From Phyllobacterium pellucidum (GTDB taxonomy: Bacteria; Pseudomonadota; Alphaproteobacteria; Rhizobiales; Rhizobiaceae): 64,000 nt of DNA. Positions 55,730 through 64,000 of this stretch are shown here, in pieces. The stretch covers positions 434,001-498,000 of the forward strand of contig NZ_JABUMX010000001.1 of assembly GCF_013327855.1 (NCBI RefSeq), written 5' to 3'. Position 1 is the first letter of the stretch. Every line of letters starts with the position of its first letter. A program made the position numbers and the translations under genes. Under the pieces are notes generated by a model. That model searched no databases. It saw only the letters and a list, made by a program, of their open reading frames with translations, and had not been told where the DNA came from.

Positions 55730-56977
55730 ATGGACAGTTCGACGACCACTTCCGCCGCCCGCCTGAGGGGAATGGGGAAAGCGGAATTCATCGCGATGAT
55801 GGCGATGCTGATGGCGATCAATGCGCTTGCCATAGACATCATGCTTCCCGGCCTGCAGCAGATTGGGGCGAGCCTCGGCGTTGCCAGCGAAAATCATCGG
55901 CAATATGTCATCTCGGCCTATCTGATGGGTTTTGCCGTTTCGCAATTGTTCTATGGCCCGATCTCCGACCGCTTCGGCCGCCGCGTCCCGATGTTCGTCG
56001 GCCTCGTCGTCTATATCGGCTCGGCGCTCGCCTGCGTGTTCGTGCCGACTTTCACGTCGCTTCTATTGTTCCGTTTGCTGCAGGGCATTGGTTCGGCAGC
56101 AACGCGCGTCATTACCATTTCGATCGTGCGCGACGTTTATGGCGGCCGCAGCATGGCGGAGGTCATGTCGCTCATCATGATGGTGTTCATGATCGTCCCG
56201 GTCATCGCGCCGGGAACCGGCCAGACAGTCATGCTGTTCGGCAACTGGCACCTCATCTTCATCTTCATGGCTGCGATCGCGAGCGCGGTTCTGGTTTGGG
56301 TCTACCTGCGCCTGCCGGAAACGCTCGATCCGGCCGATGTTCGCCCCTTTACCCTGAAGTCGGTGTTGCAAGGCTTCAGGATCGTGCTCACCAATCGCGT
56401 CGCGCTTTGCTACACGCTGGCGAATTCATTCATCTTCGGCGCGCTGTTCGGCTTCATCAATTCGGCCCAGCAGATCTATGTCGGCATCTATGATCTTGGC
56501 GTGTGGTTCCCGGTGGCGTTTTCAGCGGTCGCCGTGACCATGGCCGTGTCGTCCTTCCTGAATTCGCGCCTTGTCGGCCGGTTCGGCATGCGCCGCCTGT
56601 CCCATGGCGCTCTCCTCTCGTTCCTTGCCGTCAATGGATTCTGGCTGCTGTTGACGATCCTTGGGCCAAATCCGACGCCGTTCCCGATTTACCTGCTGCT
56701 ATTTGCACTGGCGATGTTCCAGTTCGGCTGGATCGGCTCGAATTTCAACGCGCTGGCGATGGAACCGCTGGGACACGTGGCGGGCACGGCCTCGTCGGTC
56801 CTCGGCTTCATGAGTACGGCCGGCGGCGGCGTTGTCGGAGCAGTGATCGGCCAGGCCTTTAACGGCACGACGCTGCCGCTTGTGGCCGGCTTCTTCGTCC
56901 TGTCGCTGATCGGATTGGTGTTTGTGCTTATCGCCGAACGCGGACGGCTATTCCAGCCGCACAACAGGCCGGTTTAG
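55730..56977 (+). CDS. Bcr/CflA-type multidrug efflux MFS transporter
   Basis: 415 residues, 12 membrane helices. Motif A is GPISDRFGRRVPM, the first helix has ALAIDIMLPGLQQIG, and RLLQGIGSAATRVITISIVRD is the drug-antiporter motif C region. Substrates may be bicyclomycin- or chloramphenicol-like compounds, by family. ATG 55730 was chosen; an in-frame extension to 55655 looks non-coding. Confidence 0.88.
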   Translation: MDSSTTTSAARLRGMGKAEFIAMMAMLMAINALAIDIMLPGLQQIGASLGVASENHRQYVISAYLMGFAVSQLFYGPISDRFGRRVPMFVGLVVYIGSALACVFVPTFTSLLLFRLLQGIGSAATRVITISIVRDVYGGRSMAEVMSLIMMVFMIVPVIAPGTGQTVMLFGNWHLIFIFMAAIASAVLVWVYLRLPETLDPADVRPFTLKSVLQGFRIVLTNRVALCYTLANSFIFGALFGFINSAQQIYVGIYDLGVWFPVAFSAVAVTMAVSSFLNSRLVGRFGMRRLSHGALLSFLAVNGFWLLLTILGPNPTPFPIYLLLFALAMFQFGWIGSNFNALAMEPLGHVAGTASSVLGFMSTAGGGVVGAVIGQAFNGTTLPLVAGFFVLSLIGLVFVLIAERGRLFQPHNRPV

Positions 56978-57051
56978 ATTTGGCGCGCCGCACGTTCATG
57001 GGTCTAGGGATCAGTTGCCCCGGACTTCATTGCGGTGCCCGTAAGGAAGTT

Positions 57052-57081
57052 GGGTCCTCGAGACGAGCCCGAGTATGACGG
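57052..57081. repeat. GGATCCTCGGG-type repeat, forward
   Basis: Diverged copy (GGGTCCTCGAGACGAGCCCG, then AGTATGACGG) of the palindromic repeat seen at 5.7 and 25 kb. Its core is shorter by three bases than the full copy. Confidence 0.6.
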
Positions 57082-57250
57082 CCGCGGGGAACGGAGGATG
57101 TCTCCACCCACCTGCGCCGGGCGGAGATTTGCCCGTCGTGAGCCTTCGCCCGACGCTCCAACGTCTCCGTTACCCCGGCAAACGGCACAACCCTCTCCGT
57201 CGCTGTAGCCCGCCGCCGATGCCTCTCAGGACTTCGATCGCTGCACGCAC

Positions 57251-57293
57251 CCCCCCGTCATCCTCGGGCCCTTGTCCCGAGGATCCATCTTCG
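57251..57293. repeat. GGATCCTCGGG-type repeat, reverse
   Basis: Read on the minus strand it gives AAGATGGATCCTCGGGACAA then GGGCCCGAGGATGACGG, the most complete copy in the window. It lies 17 bases past the smpB stop and its hairpin core could end the smpB transcript. Confidence 0.7.
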
Positions 57294-57309
57294 ACCGCTC
57301 ATGCAGGTA

Positions 57310-57798
57310 TCAGCCGCGATCGCGCAGGAGCCGGGACTTCTCGCGGTTCCAGTCGCGCTGTTTCTCGGTCTCGCGCTTATCGTGCAGTTTCTTACCGCGC
57401 GCGACGGCGATCTCGAGCTTCGCGCGGCCGCGGTCATTGAAATAGAGCTTCAGGGGAACGATCGTCATGCCCTCGCGGTCGACAGACTGCGCCAGCCGCG
57501 ACATTTCCCGCTTGTTTATCAGCAGCTTGCGGTGACGGCGGGGCTCATGGTTGAAGCGGTTAGCCTCGAGATACTCCGGTATATAGCTGTTGATCAGCCA
57601 GAACTCGCCGTTCTCGAAGCTGGCATAGCTTTCGGCAATGTTCGACTGGTTACGGCGCAGCGACTTGACCTCCGTACCCGCAAGCACGAGGCCAGCCTCG
57701 AGCGTATCGAGAATCTCGAAGTTGAAGCGCGCTTTACGGTTCTCGGCAATGATCTTGCGAGCCGTCGTGGGTTTTGACGCAGATTTCGGCTTGTTCAT
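57310..57798 (-). CDS. smpB: SsrA-binding protein SmpB
   Basis: 162 residues. Core [21 protein letters not shown], then [26 protein letters not shown] and a basic C-terminal tail ([19 protein letters not shown]). Works with tmRNA in ribosome rescue. The tmRNA gene is not in the window. It follows dapA by 31 bases. Confidence 0.96.
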   Translation of the reverse strand: MNKPKSASKPTTARKIIAENRKARFNFEILDTLEAGLVLAGTEVKSLRRNQSNIAESYASFENGEFWLINSYIPEYLEANRFNHEPRRHRKLLINKREMSRLAQSVDREGMTIVPLKLYFNDRGRAKLEIAVARGKKLHDKRETEKQRDWNREKSRLLRDRG

Positions 57799-57829
57799 GC
57801 AGGCTATATAGTGCGTTTCAACTGATTTG

Positions 57830-58711
57830 TCAGTTGATCAAACCGGCATGTTGCATGGCCCTGTCGATCCGCTCGGCGGTTGCAGCCTCGACGGCGACGA
57901 GCGGCGAGCGCAATGCGTTCTTGATCTTGCCGAGCTTGGCGAGCGCATATTTCGGGCCGGACGGATTTGGCTCCAGGAACAGAGCCTTGTGCAGCGGCAG
58001 GAGCCGGTCCTGCAATTCGACTGCCTTGCCGTAGTCGCCGGCAAGTGTCGCCGCCTGGAATTCGGCACAGAGGCGCGGCGCGACATTGGACGTCACCGAG
58101 ATGCAACCGACGCCACCATGTGCGTTGAAGCCGAGCGCGGTCGCATCCTCGCCGGAAAGCTGGATGAATTCCTTGCCGCAGGTCAGGCGTTGCTCGGAAA
58201 CGCGCTCGATCTTGCCGGTCGCATCCTTCACACCCTTGATGTTCTTGAAGTCGTGTGCGAGCTGACCCATCGTCTCCGGCGTCATGTCGATGATCGAGCG
58301 GCCCGGAATGTTATAGATGATGATCGGCAGCGTTACAGCCTCGGCAATCGCCTTGTAATGTGCGTAAAGCCCGCGCTGGTTCGGCTTGTTGTAATAGGGC
58401 GTCACCACAAGAATGGCGTTTGCCCCCGCCTTCTGCGAAAACTCTGCGAGTTCAATGGCTTCGCGGGTGTTGTTGGAGCCGGCGCCGGCGATCACCGGCA
58501 CCTTGCCTGCAGCTTCCTCGATGCAGACCTCGACCACGCGCTTATGTTCGCTGTGCGACAGCGTCGGCGATTCACCGGTGGTGCCAACCGGGACGAGGCC
58601 GTTGGTGCCCTCGGCGATCTGCCAGGAAACGAAGCTGCGAAAGGCTTTCTCGTCGAACGAACCATCCTCGAGGAAGGGCGTTACGAGAGCGGTGATTGAG
58701 CCTTTCAGCAT
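57830..58711 (-). CDS. dapA: 4-hydroxy-tetrahydrodipicolinate synthase
   Basis: 293 residues, first step of lysine/diaminopimelate synthesis from aspartate semialdehyde and pyruvate. Signature [17 protein letters not shown], active Tyr in [10 protein letters not shown] and Schiff-base Lys in [12 protein letters not shown] 58711 follows GGAG; in-frame codons to 58750 are a leader. Confidence 0.96.
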   Translation of the reverse strand: MLKGSITALVTPFLEDGSFDEKAFRSFVSWQIAEGTNGLVPVGTTGESPTLSHSEHKRVVEVCIEEAAGKVPVIAGAGSNNTREAIELAEFSQKAGANAILVVTPYYNKPNQRGLYAHYKAIAEAVTLPIIIYNIPGRSIIDMTPETMGQLAHDFKNIKGVKDATGKIERVSEQRLTCGKEFIQLSGEDATALGFNAHGGVGCISVTSNVAPRLCAEFQAATLAGDYGKAVELQDRLLPLHKALFLEPNPSGPKYALAKLGKIKNALRSPLVAVEAATAERIDRAMQHAGLIN

Positions 58712-58738
58712 TGCGAAACTCCGGTATGGCAGTTGGTC

Positions 58739-58758
58739 GCCCCCGTCCACGCGGGGGC
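58739..58758. other. GC-rich stem-loop in the dapA leader
   Basis: Perfect 7-base stem GCCCCCG/CGGGGGC with a 6-base loop, 28 bases upstream of the dapA ATG. No T-run follows, so it is not an ordinary terminator; it might affect dapA translation or RNA stability. The rest of the 278-base gap holds CATCAA-G-TTGATG at 58826-58838, a short perfect dyad. Confidence 0.35.
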
Positions 58759-58989
58759 TAAAGGTGGCGCACCATAATCGCGCAGATCGTCTGGAGCAAG
58801 TTCATTTGCCTGATGAAACACATCAAGTTGATGCATATCTCCGCTAGCATGAGTTGCAATAGGTTTAATGCAACGGGCTCGGATAACCCTTTGTTAAGAG
58901 TGCTTTCATACGTCCGCCACTATTATCGTCTTCATTGTCTCCACGGATCCGGGGGACCCTCTGATCCGCTCCAAAAAACTGGTAGTTGT

Positions 58990-61098
58990 ATGCTGAGAAC
59001 TTCTGTTTTGCGTCACGTTCTTCTCGCGTCCACGCTTGCGTTGGTGGCGACGGCTTCCCATGCCCAAACACCCGTACCTTCGGCCGCCGTCCCGGTTCCC
59101 GGATTGAAGCCGTTCGCGTCGACGCAAACGCGCGTCAGCCCGGCAACGCAGGTACTGGCCCGGCCCGATCCGGTCACCACCGCCGGCATCACCCAACCAT
59201 CGAAGCCCTCGGCGATTGCCGGCAGTCTCAAGAGCGGGCTTGACGCCCTCTCCGCCGGCGACGCGCAGCGTGCGCTCGGCATTCGCAACGGCCTGCCCGT
59301 TGACGCGCTCGACCGCCATATCCTAACCTGGGCGATCGGTCTTTCCAACGCGCCGGGCATACCGAGTTCGGAGATTGCCCATGCCGCGCAGGAACTGCCC
59401 GGCTGGCCCGGCATGGCGACCTTCCGCAACAATTCGGAGCGGGCGCTCTATAAGGAAAATCCCGCGCCTTCGATCGTCATCAACGCCTTTGGCAATACTG
59501 CACCGCAGACGACAGAGGGCGTCGTTATCCTCGCCCGCGCCTATGTGGCGAGCGGCAATGCTCCGCGCGCGCGGCAAATCCTCGGCGCGTTCTGGCGGAC
59601 CAAGAAGCTCGAGGACACGCAGGAGACAATGATCCTCAAGGAGTTTTCGCAGGTCATTTCCCGCGACGACCATCTGACGCGCATGCTGACGATGCTTTAC
59701 GAGGGCAAGGTAAAGTCGGCCGGGCGTGTCGCCAAGCTGGCCAACGCAGAATCCTTGTTCCAGGCATTCGCAGCCGTCCTGCAAAAATCACCGGATGCCG
59801 GCCAGAAGCTTGCCGCCGTTCATGGCGCATGGGCGTCAAATGCGGCCTATATCTTCGCCAAGGCGCAATATTTGCGCCGCCAGGAAAAATTCCGTGAGGC
59901 AGCCGATGTAATGGCGACCGCGCCGCGTGATGCCGCAGCGCTGGTAGACCCCGATGCCTGGTGGACGGAACGGCGCGTTCTTTCACGCGAGCTTCTCGAT
60001 CAGGGCGACGTCAAGCGCGCCTATCGCGTGGCGGCAATGCACAGCGCCGAAACACCTTCGGTTGCCGCCGAAGCGGAGTTCCACGCCGGCTGGTACGCAT
60101 TGCGCGGACTCAATGATCCCAACACGGCACAGCGCCATTTCACGCGCATCGCCGAGATTTCCTCGCGCCCGATGTCGGCCTCGCGCGCCTATTACTGGCT
60201 GGGCCGTGCCGCGGAGGCGGGCGCAGCAGGCAGCGCGCGCGATTATTATGCACGCGCATCGCGCTATGGCACGACATTTTACGGGCAGCTTGCAGCAGCA
60301 AAGCTCGGGCAATCCGGGCTGCAACTACCCTATCCCAAGCCGTCTGATGCAGAACGTTCACGATTTGCCCAGCGCGAAGCCGTCCGAGCCATACAGAGGC
60401 TGGAAGACACCGGCTATGATTCCCGGGCGGCAATTCTTTATTCCAGCCTGGCACAGGAGCTCGACAGCCCCGGCGAATTGGCTCTCCTCGCCGTGATGGC
60501 CGAACGCAAGGGCAACCATTACGTGGCGCTGCGCGTCGGCAAGACCGCGGCGCAACGCGGCATCGACGTCGGTGCACTGTCACATCCGGTCGGCGCCATC
60601 CCGGGCAATGCCAATATTTCGGGTTCCGGTGCCGCCCTCGCCTATGCAATCGCCCGCCAGGAAAGCGAGTTCAACCCGACTGCCGTATCGAGCGCCGGAG
60701 CACGCGGCCTGCTGCAGTTGCTGCCGGGCACCGCAAAGGGCGTCGCCCAGCGCGCTGGCATGACCTACTCCAAGGACCGTTTGACCGGTGATGCTGCCTA
60801 TAATGCAACGCTCGGCGCCAAATTCCTCGGCGAGCAGATCGCCAAGTTCGATGGTTCGTATGTGCTTACCTTTGCCGGCTACAATGCCGGCCCGAGCCGC
60901 GCCAGCGAGTGGGTGGCGCGGTATGGCGATCCGCGTGGCAAGCCTGTGGATGAGGTGGTCGACTGGATCGAGCGCATTCCCTACACGGAAACGCGCAACT
61001 ACGTGCAGCGGGTCATGGAGAACTATGAAGTCTACAAGGCGCGGTTGACCGGCAAGGCGCAGATAGAGAGCGATCTCACCGCCGGACGGCGGGGTTGA
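58990..61098 (+). CDS. Soluble lytic murein transglycosylase (Slt70 type)
   Basis: 702-residue periplasmic enzyme cutting peptidoglycan between MurNAc and GlcNAc. Signal peptide at 1-25 (cleavage after SHAQ or so). A long helical superhelix (about 60-520) precedes the lysozyme-like domain, with catalytic Glu in IARQESEFNPTAVSSAGARG, then LLQLLPGTA and FAGYNAGPSRASEW. ATG 58990 is used because it begins the signal peptide. Confidence 0.9.
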   Translation: MLRTSVLRHVLLASTLALVATASHAQTPVPSAAVPVPGLKPFASTQTRVSPATQVLARPDPVTTAGITQPSKPSAIAGSLKSGLDALSAGDAQRALGIRNGLPVDALDRHILTWAIGLSNAPGIPSSEIAHAAQELPGWPGMATFRNNSERALYKENPAPSIVINAFGNTAPQTTEGVVILARAYVASGNAPRARQILGAFWRTKKLEDTQETMILKEFSQVISRDDHLTRMLTMLYEGKVKSAGRVAKLANAESLFQAFAAVLQKSPDAGQKLAAVHGAWASNAAYIFAKAQYLRRQEKFREAADVMATAPRDAAALVDPDAWWTERRVLSRELLDQGDVKRAYRVAAMHSAETPSVAAEAEFHAGWYALRGLNDPNTAQRHFTRIAEISSRPMSASRAYYWLGRAAEAGAAGSARDYYARASRYGTTFYGQLAAAKLGQSGLQLPYPKPSDAERSRFAQREAVRAIQRLEDTGYDSRAAILYSSLAQELDSPGELALLAVMAERKGNHYVALRVGKTAAQRGIDVGALSHPVGAIPGNANISGSGAALAYAIARQESEFNPTAVSSAGARGLLQLLPGTAKGVAQRAGMTYSKDRLTGDAAYNATLGAKFLGEQIAKFDGSYVLTFAGYNAGPSRASEWVARYGDPRGKPVDEVVDWIERIPYTETRNYVQRVMENYEVYKARLTGKAQIESDLTAGRRG

Positions 61099-61997
61099 AT
61101 TTGGCCGAGGCCTATCGCGAGATCAGCTTCGATGCACCCGATGGACTGAAGCTCCATGGCAGGGTTTACGGATTGGAGCGCGCCGGGGCGGTGCCGCTCG
61201 TGTGCCTTGCCGGCCTCACCCGCAACAGCCGCGACTTTCACGAAGTCGCAGCACTTCTGTCGCAGCATCCCGACACGCCGCGCCAGGTCATAACATTCGA
61301 CTATCGCGGTCGCGGACTGTCCGCATATGATCGCGACTGGTCCCACTACAATATTGGCGTCGAAGCCAATGACATTATTGCAGGTCTTGGTTCGCTCGGC
61401 ATCGACCGTGCAATCTTTCTCGGAACCTCGCGCGGGGGATTGATAACCCACATCCTGGCATCGGTGGCGCCGACGTTGCTGGCCGGTGTCATTCTCAATG
61501 ATATCGGGCCGGAAATCGCCCCTGAAGGCTTGCGCCAGATCACGCAATATCTGCGCAAGTCGCGCAATCCGCGCACCTGGCCGGAGGCGATCGAGCGCCA
61601 GCGCAATCTGCACGGACCGGCCTTTCCGGCGCTGACCGAAGCGGACTGGATGCGCTTCGCGCGCGCGATCTATCGCAGGCAGCGCGGAACCATTCGCCCG
61701 GACTACGATCTCAACCTCCTGAAAACCATGGCGAATATTGATTTCGACAAGAAATTGCCCGACCTTTGGGAGCAGTTCGACCTGTTTGAAAAGCTGGCGC
61801 TCTTGGTCATTCGCGGCGAAAACAGCAGCCTGCTGACACCTGAAACAGTGCTGGAAATGTCGCGCCGGCATCGCGCAATGCAGGTCATCAATGTTGCGGG
61901 TCAAGGCCATGCGCCTTTGCTCGAAACCGGACGCTTGCCTGAACTTATCGCAGCCTTTGCCGCTGGAATCGACCTTCGCGAAACCGCGCTTGCCTGA
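61095..61997 (+). CDS. Alpha/beta-fold hydrolase
   Basis: 300 residues. Nucleophile elbow GTSRGG (in FLGTSRGGLITHIL), oxyanion segment PLVCLAGLTRNSRDF, catalytic His near the end (GQGHAPLLET). Resembles many esterase-like proteins; substrate unknown. TTG 61095 overlaps the slt stop (TTGA), suggesting coupling. Confidence 0.83.
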   Translation: MNLAEAYREISFDAPDGLKLHGRVYGLERAGAVPLVCLAGLTRNSRDFHEVAALLSQHPDTPRQVITFDYRGRGLSAYDRDWSHYNIGVEANDIIAGLGSLGIDRAIFLGTSRGGLITHILASVAPTLLAGVILNDIGPEIAPEGLRQITQYLRKSRNPRTWPEAIERQRNLHGPAFPALTEADWMRFARAIYRRQRGTIRPDYDLNLLKTMANIDFDKKLPDLWEQFDLFEKLALLVIRGENSSLLTPETVLEMSRRHRAMQVINVAGQGHAPLLETGRLPELIAAFAAGIDLRETALA

Positions 61998-62002
61998 ACG
62001 GT

Positions 62003-62650
62003 CTATGAGGGCTTGGTCGTTCCAGCCTTGCGCCGCGCTGTTGGTTTCGGCTTCGCCAGTTGATCTGCCGCAGGCATCTTTACCCTTGCCGCAGCCTGTC
62101 TGATCCACCCTTCCCTCTGCACGCGGCCGGGAAATCCTATTTCCTCGCCCACCCACGCAGCTTCCTCAATCGACCAGCCAGCAATCTGGTCGAAATGAAA
62201 CAGCCCCAGATCGAAAAGCCGCGATTGTATGGCGGTGCCAATACCGTCGATATCAGTGAGTTTGTCGGGTTTGCCGCGCCGCGCCGCCTTGAGCATAACG
62301 GGCCGGTGGCTGTCGTCCTGCCGCGGATTGGACCTGCGTTCGACAGCCGTCTTCGCAGCCACCCGCTTTGCGGCTGTCCTGCGCGCCGGCTTGCCGCTCG
62401 CGGAGACTTCCGCCGGCGGCACGGGTTCCGCTGGCGGTATCATTGCGGCAGCCTCCCGGGCCGACTGCCTCACATCGTCATTCGCCGGAAGAATGGGGCT
62501 TGCTGCCAGGCGCGCATCGGCAGCGCGTGTGGATACTTCAGAAACCGATTCGCGTTTCGGTGACATCCGCTTGAAAAGATTGCCTAAAATCGCGCCGATG
62601 ACAAAGGCTGCAGCAATGAGAAACAATGACTGGAGAAGAAATACAACCAT
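62003..62650 (-). CDS. Membrane-anchored helix-hairpin-helix protein
   Basis: 215 residues. N-terminal membrane helix (residues 5-25), a long Ala/Pro-rich and basic linker, then a C-terminal HhH fold (LTDIDGIGTAIQSRLFDLGL), followed by HFDQIAGWSIEEAAWVGEEI. This domain also occurs at the end of some NuoE-like proteins of rhizobia. No enzyme motif. AGGGGATAGACA precedes the ATG. Third gene of the BON/31-residue/HhH set. Confidence 0.75.
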   Translation of the reverse strand: MVVFLLQSLFLIAAAFVIGAILGNLFKRMSPKRESVSEVSTRAADARLAASPILPANDDVRQSAREAAAMIPPAEPVPPAEVSASGKPARRTAAKRVAAKTAVERRSNPRQDDSHRPVMLKAARRGKPDKLTDIDGIGTAIQSRLFDLGLFHFDQIAGWSIEEAAWVGEEIGFPGRVQREGWIRQAAARVKMPAADQLAKPKPTARRKAGTTKPS

Positions 62651-62670
62651 TGTCTATCCCCTGGTTTGCA

Positions 62671-62766
62671 TCATTGGCCCCGGTCGTATGTAGACCAACC
62701 GACATAGAACCCGACAAGAGCAGCAATCAACAGGAAGAGCCAGAGCTGACCGATCATGAACCACAT
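62671..62766 (-). CDS. 31-residue membrane peptide
   Basis: Short frame MWFMIGQLWLFLLIAALVGF plus YVGWSTYDRGQ: one membrane helix with a charged tail. GGAGG lies 8 bases before the ATG and is part of the end of the BON gene, so translation is probably coupled. It fits exactly between the BON and HhH genes, both with gaps under 25 bases. Too short for routine gene finding, but the ribosome site and position make it likely real. Confidence 0.6.
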   Translation of the reverse strand: MWFMIGQLWLFLLIAALVGFYVGWSTYDRGQ

Positions 62767-62770
62767 GTTT

Positions 62771-63436
62771 CTAGCCTCCGCTGGTATTGACCGCGGCCTC
62801 GAGCTTGATCTCGCCCGGCTTGCCATTACCGGGAATGGGAGCGCGCAAGGCGGCGTTGATTGCATCGTAATCGGCGGCATTGGCCGCGGTGCCGCTGATA
62901 CTATAGGTCTTGCCCGAGATTTCCACCTCTCCGTTGGTCAGTTGCGCCGCCTGACTCAATGCGAAGTCGACAAGATCGAGAAAACCTTCCGGCGCGCCGC
63001 GCGCAACGGCCAATTCGTCGAGGATTTCGATGCCCGGCATGGCGTTTTCGGCAGACGCGAGAATTCGCGCGCGCGAATCGCCGAATGGGACGTTCCCTGA
63101 CAGCAATATGCCGTCGTCGGATTTGGTGATGACGAAGGAAAACGGTTCGGCCAGGGGCAAAAGCGTCGCCTGATTATCTATGGTTCTCACGCCGGGCGTG
63201 CTTGCGGCGATCCCAAGAGCGGCAGCAAGCGCCTCTTCGGATGGAGCGACACCCTTCAAGGTAAGATCGCGGCCGTCAATATCGGCGCTCGCCCAGGAAT
63301 TATCGGCACTCAGCGCAGCATTGGCCGCATCCGTGAGTTGCTGGTCGATTGGATCAGTGAGGAACCAGCCGGCAAGAACCGTCAGAAGTGCGACGGTGAT
63401 GACACCGGGCCAGAACCAGCTCCTGATGGTACGCAT
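62771..63436 (-). CDS. BON-domain envelope protein
   Basis: 221 residues. N-terminal membrane helix (8-27). Two BON-like units: DQQLTDAANAALSADNSWAS to TPGVRTIDNQATLLP, and a second from about residue 95. Such domains bind lipid or other envelope components. The pattern resembles the N-terminal half of OmpA-type proteins of rhizobia, but the OmpA domain is absent. First gene of the three-gene set. Confidence 0.8.
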   Translation of the reverse strand: MRTIRSWFWPGVITVALLTVLAGWFLTDPIDQQLTDAANAALSADNSWASADIDGRDLTLKGVAPSEEALAAALGIAASTPGVRTIDNQATLLPLAEPFSFVITKSDDGILLSGNVPFGDSRARILASAENAMPGIEILDELAVARGAPEGFLDLVDFALSQAAQLTNGEVEISGKTYSISGTAANAADYDAINAALRAPIPGNGKPGEIKLEAAVNTSGG

Positions 63437-63527
63437 ATTCCTAAGGCTTTCTCTCAGTCTCGGTGGGCTGGAGCTATGTCTTGCCCCATGTTCATGGCCA
63501 TTTCAACACGACTACCGACCCATGAAC

Positions 63528-63558
63528 AAAGAAAACCCGGCAGCTTGCGCCGCCGGGT
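63528..63558 (-). terminator. Intrinsic terminator of the porin gene
   Basis: On the minus strand ACCCGGC-GGC-GCAA-GCT-GCCGGGT: a 10-base stem with one mismatch-like T-G and a GCAA tetraloop, followed by TTTTCTTT. It lies 26 bases after the porin stop, in a typical position. Confidence 0.9.
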
Positions 63559-63583
63559 CTTTATCAACCAATCCAGTAAAGGA

Positions 63584-64000
63584 TTAGAAGTTACGCTGGA
63601 AGCGGATGATACCGCCGAATGCGTCGTCGTTACCGTTGTCGAACTCAGCAACGTCCTTACGAACGCCGTCGAACTTGGTGTAGTTGATTTCCGGCGTGAT
63701 CGTGAAGCCAGGAACCAGTTCGTAGGCTACGTTAAGAGCGAAAGCGTAGGTGCCTTCTTCTTCGTATGCGCCCTGGCCGTTAAGAGTTGCCTTGTCGGAG
63801 AGCTTAGCCGAGAAGCCTGCCCAAGCAGCCCAATCGCCTTCCCAGGTGCCGAACCAGTTCTGGTTGCCGCCGGTTACAACGCCAGTCGTCGTGTCGAAGT
63901 CCGGTGCGCTGTAGTCAGACTGATAACCGCCCATTGCGAAGAGCGAGATGGTGTCGGTGACTTTGAGGTCCAAACGCAGCTTTACAGCAACGTCTTCGAC
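63584..64000 (-). CDS. Porin (Omp2b-like), C-terminal part
   Basis: 139 codons are in the window; the frame stays open to the right edge, so the N-terminus and signal peptide are outside. Alternating polar/hydrophobic beta strands (AFALNVAYELVPGFTITPEI) and the ending GGIIRFQRNF, with terminal Phe for BAM recognition, mark a trimeric outer-membrane porin of the Hyphomicrobiales (Porin_2) family. Strong terminator follows. Confidence 0.9.
   Translation of the reverse strand, partial: VEDVAVKLRLDLKVTDTISLFAMGGYQSDYSAPDFDTTTGVVTGGNQNWFGTWEGDWAAWAGFSAKLSDKATLNGQGAYEEEGTYAFALNVAYELVPGFTITPEINYTKFDGVRKDVAEFDNGNDDAFGGIIRFQRNF

Larger units (their letters stand above)
56978..57309. other. 332-base convergent gap with two repeats
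   Basis: Between the MFS and smpB genes. It holds two repeat copies (listed separately) in opposite orientation, about 170 bases apart. Between them the sequence is Pro/Arg/Thr-rich in all frames and shows no credible gene or RNA. Confidence 0.5.

Overview
The window reads as an ordinary stretch of chromosome from an alphaproteobacterium of the Hyphomicrobiales (Rhizobiales), most like the Phyllobacteriaceae/Brucellaceae. Three things point there: GC-rich coding sequence packed in short operons with ATGA-type overlaps; gene orders I know from that group (alr-radA-cvpA-purF, nadA-nadB-nadC, rpoZ-rsh-pyrE-DUF2062-acpS-lepB-rnc-era-recO, purL-bolA-grxD); and a Brucella-type porin entering at the right edge. 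I saw no rRNA, tRNA, prophage, insertion sequence or CRISPR array, and no gene that looks broken. The first and last genes are cut by the window edges.

Layout. 0-5.5 kb: alr (partial), radA, cvpA, purF and an SDR gene. 5.8-11.1 kb (minus): phosphatidylethanolamine synthesis (psd, pssA), an Atm1-type ABC exporter led by an ArsR-type regulator, and a LysM protein. 11.3-20 kb: a LOG-family hydrolase, a ZntB/CorA transporter, rarD, cimA, a GFA protein, a DUF559 protein, cysS, a LysE/ArgO exporter and an SRAP (YedK) protein. 20-25 kb (plus): a Nudix hydrolase, three small or exported unknowns, ddl, and a carboxymuconolactone decarboxylase gene paired with an ECF41 sigma factor. 25-30 kb: a dihydroorotase-like gene, then a plus-strand operon ygfZ / HD hydrolase / tyrosine phosphatase / NadQ-like regulator / cupin. 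30-36 kb: a HigBA toxin-antitoxin pair and the minus-strand nadA-nadB-nadC-panC-panB operon. 36-40.6 kb: a small lipoprotein, an MFS transporter, a HicAB pair and a galactitol-type PTS (IIC-IIA-IIB). 40.8-49 kb (minus): thioesterase, recO, era, rnc, lepB, acpS, DUF2062, pyrE, rsh, rpoZ. 49.3-57 kb: NYN-domain protein, family 5 uracil-DNA glycosylase, DUF1330, SDR, purL, bolA, a phosphodiester-glycosidase-like gene, grxD and a Bcr/CflA-type MFS pump. 57.3-64 kb: smpB, dapA, a Slt-type transglycosylase, an alpha/beta hydrolase, a three-gene envelope set (BON protein, 31-residue membrane peptide, helix-hairpin-helix protein) and the porin.

The most informative signals link regulators to targets. 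An ECF41 sigma factor gene lies behind a carboxymuconolactone decarboxylase gene whose upstream region carries TGTCACA-N16-CGTC, the promoter I remember for that group. A NadQ/NrtR-like regulator is encoded about 6 kb from nadA, which has a 19-bp palindrome just upstream. The ArsR-type gene, higB and hicA each have a clear dyad at or near their start. Intergenic DNA also holds a perfect 46-bp inverted repeat and five copies of a GGATCCTCGGG-type palindromic repeat. I found no clearly new system. The best candidates for new biology are the ArsR-Atm1 unit, the NAD-pantothenate operon with its distant regulator, the Gln-for-His change in the dihydroorotase-like protein, and the BON / 31-residue / HhH operon.
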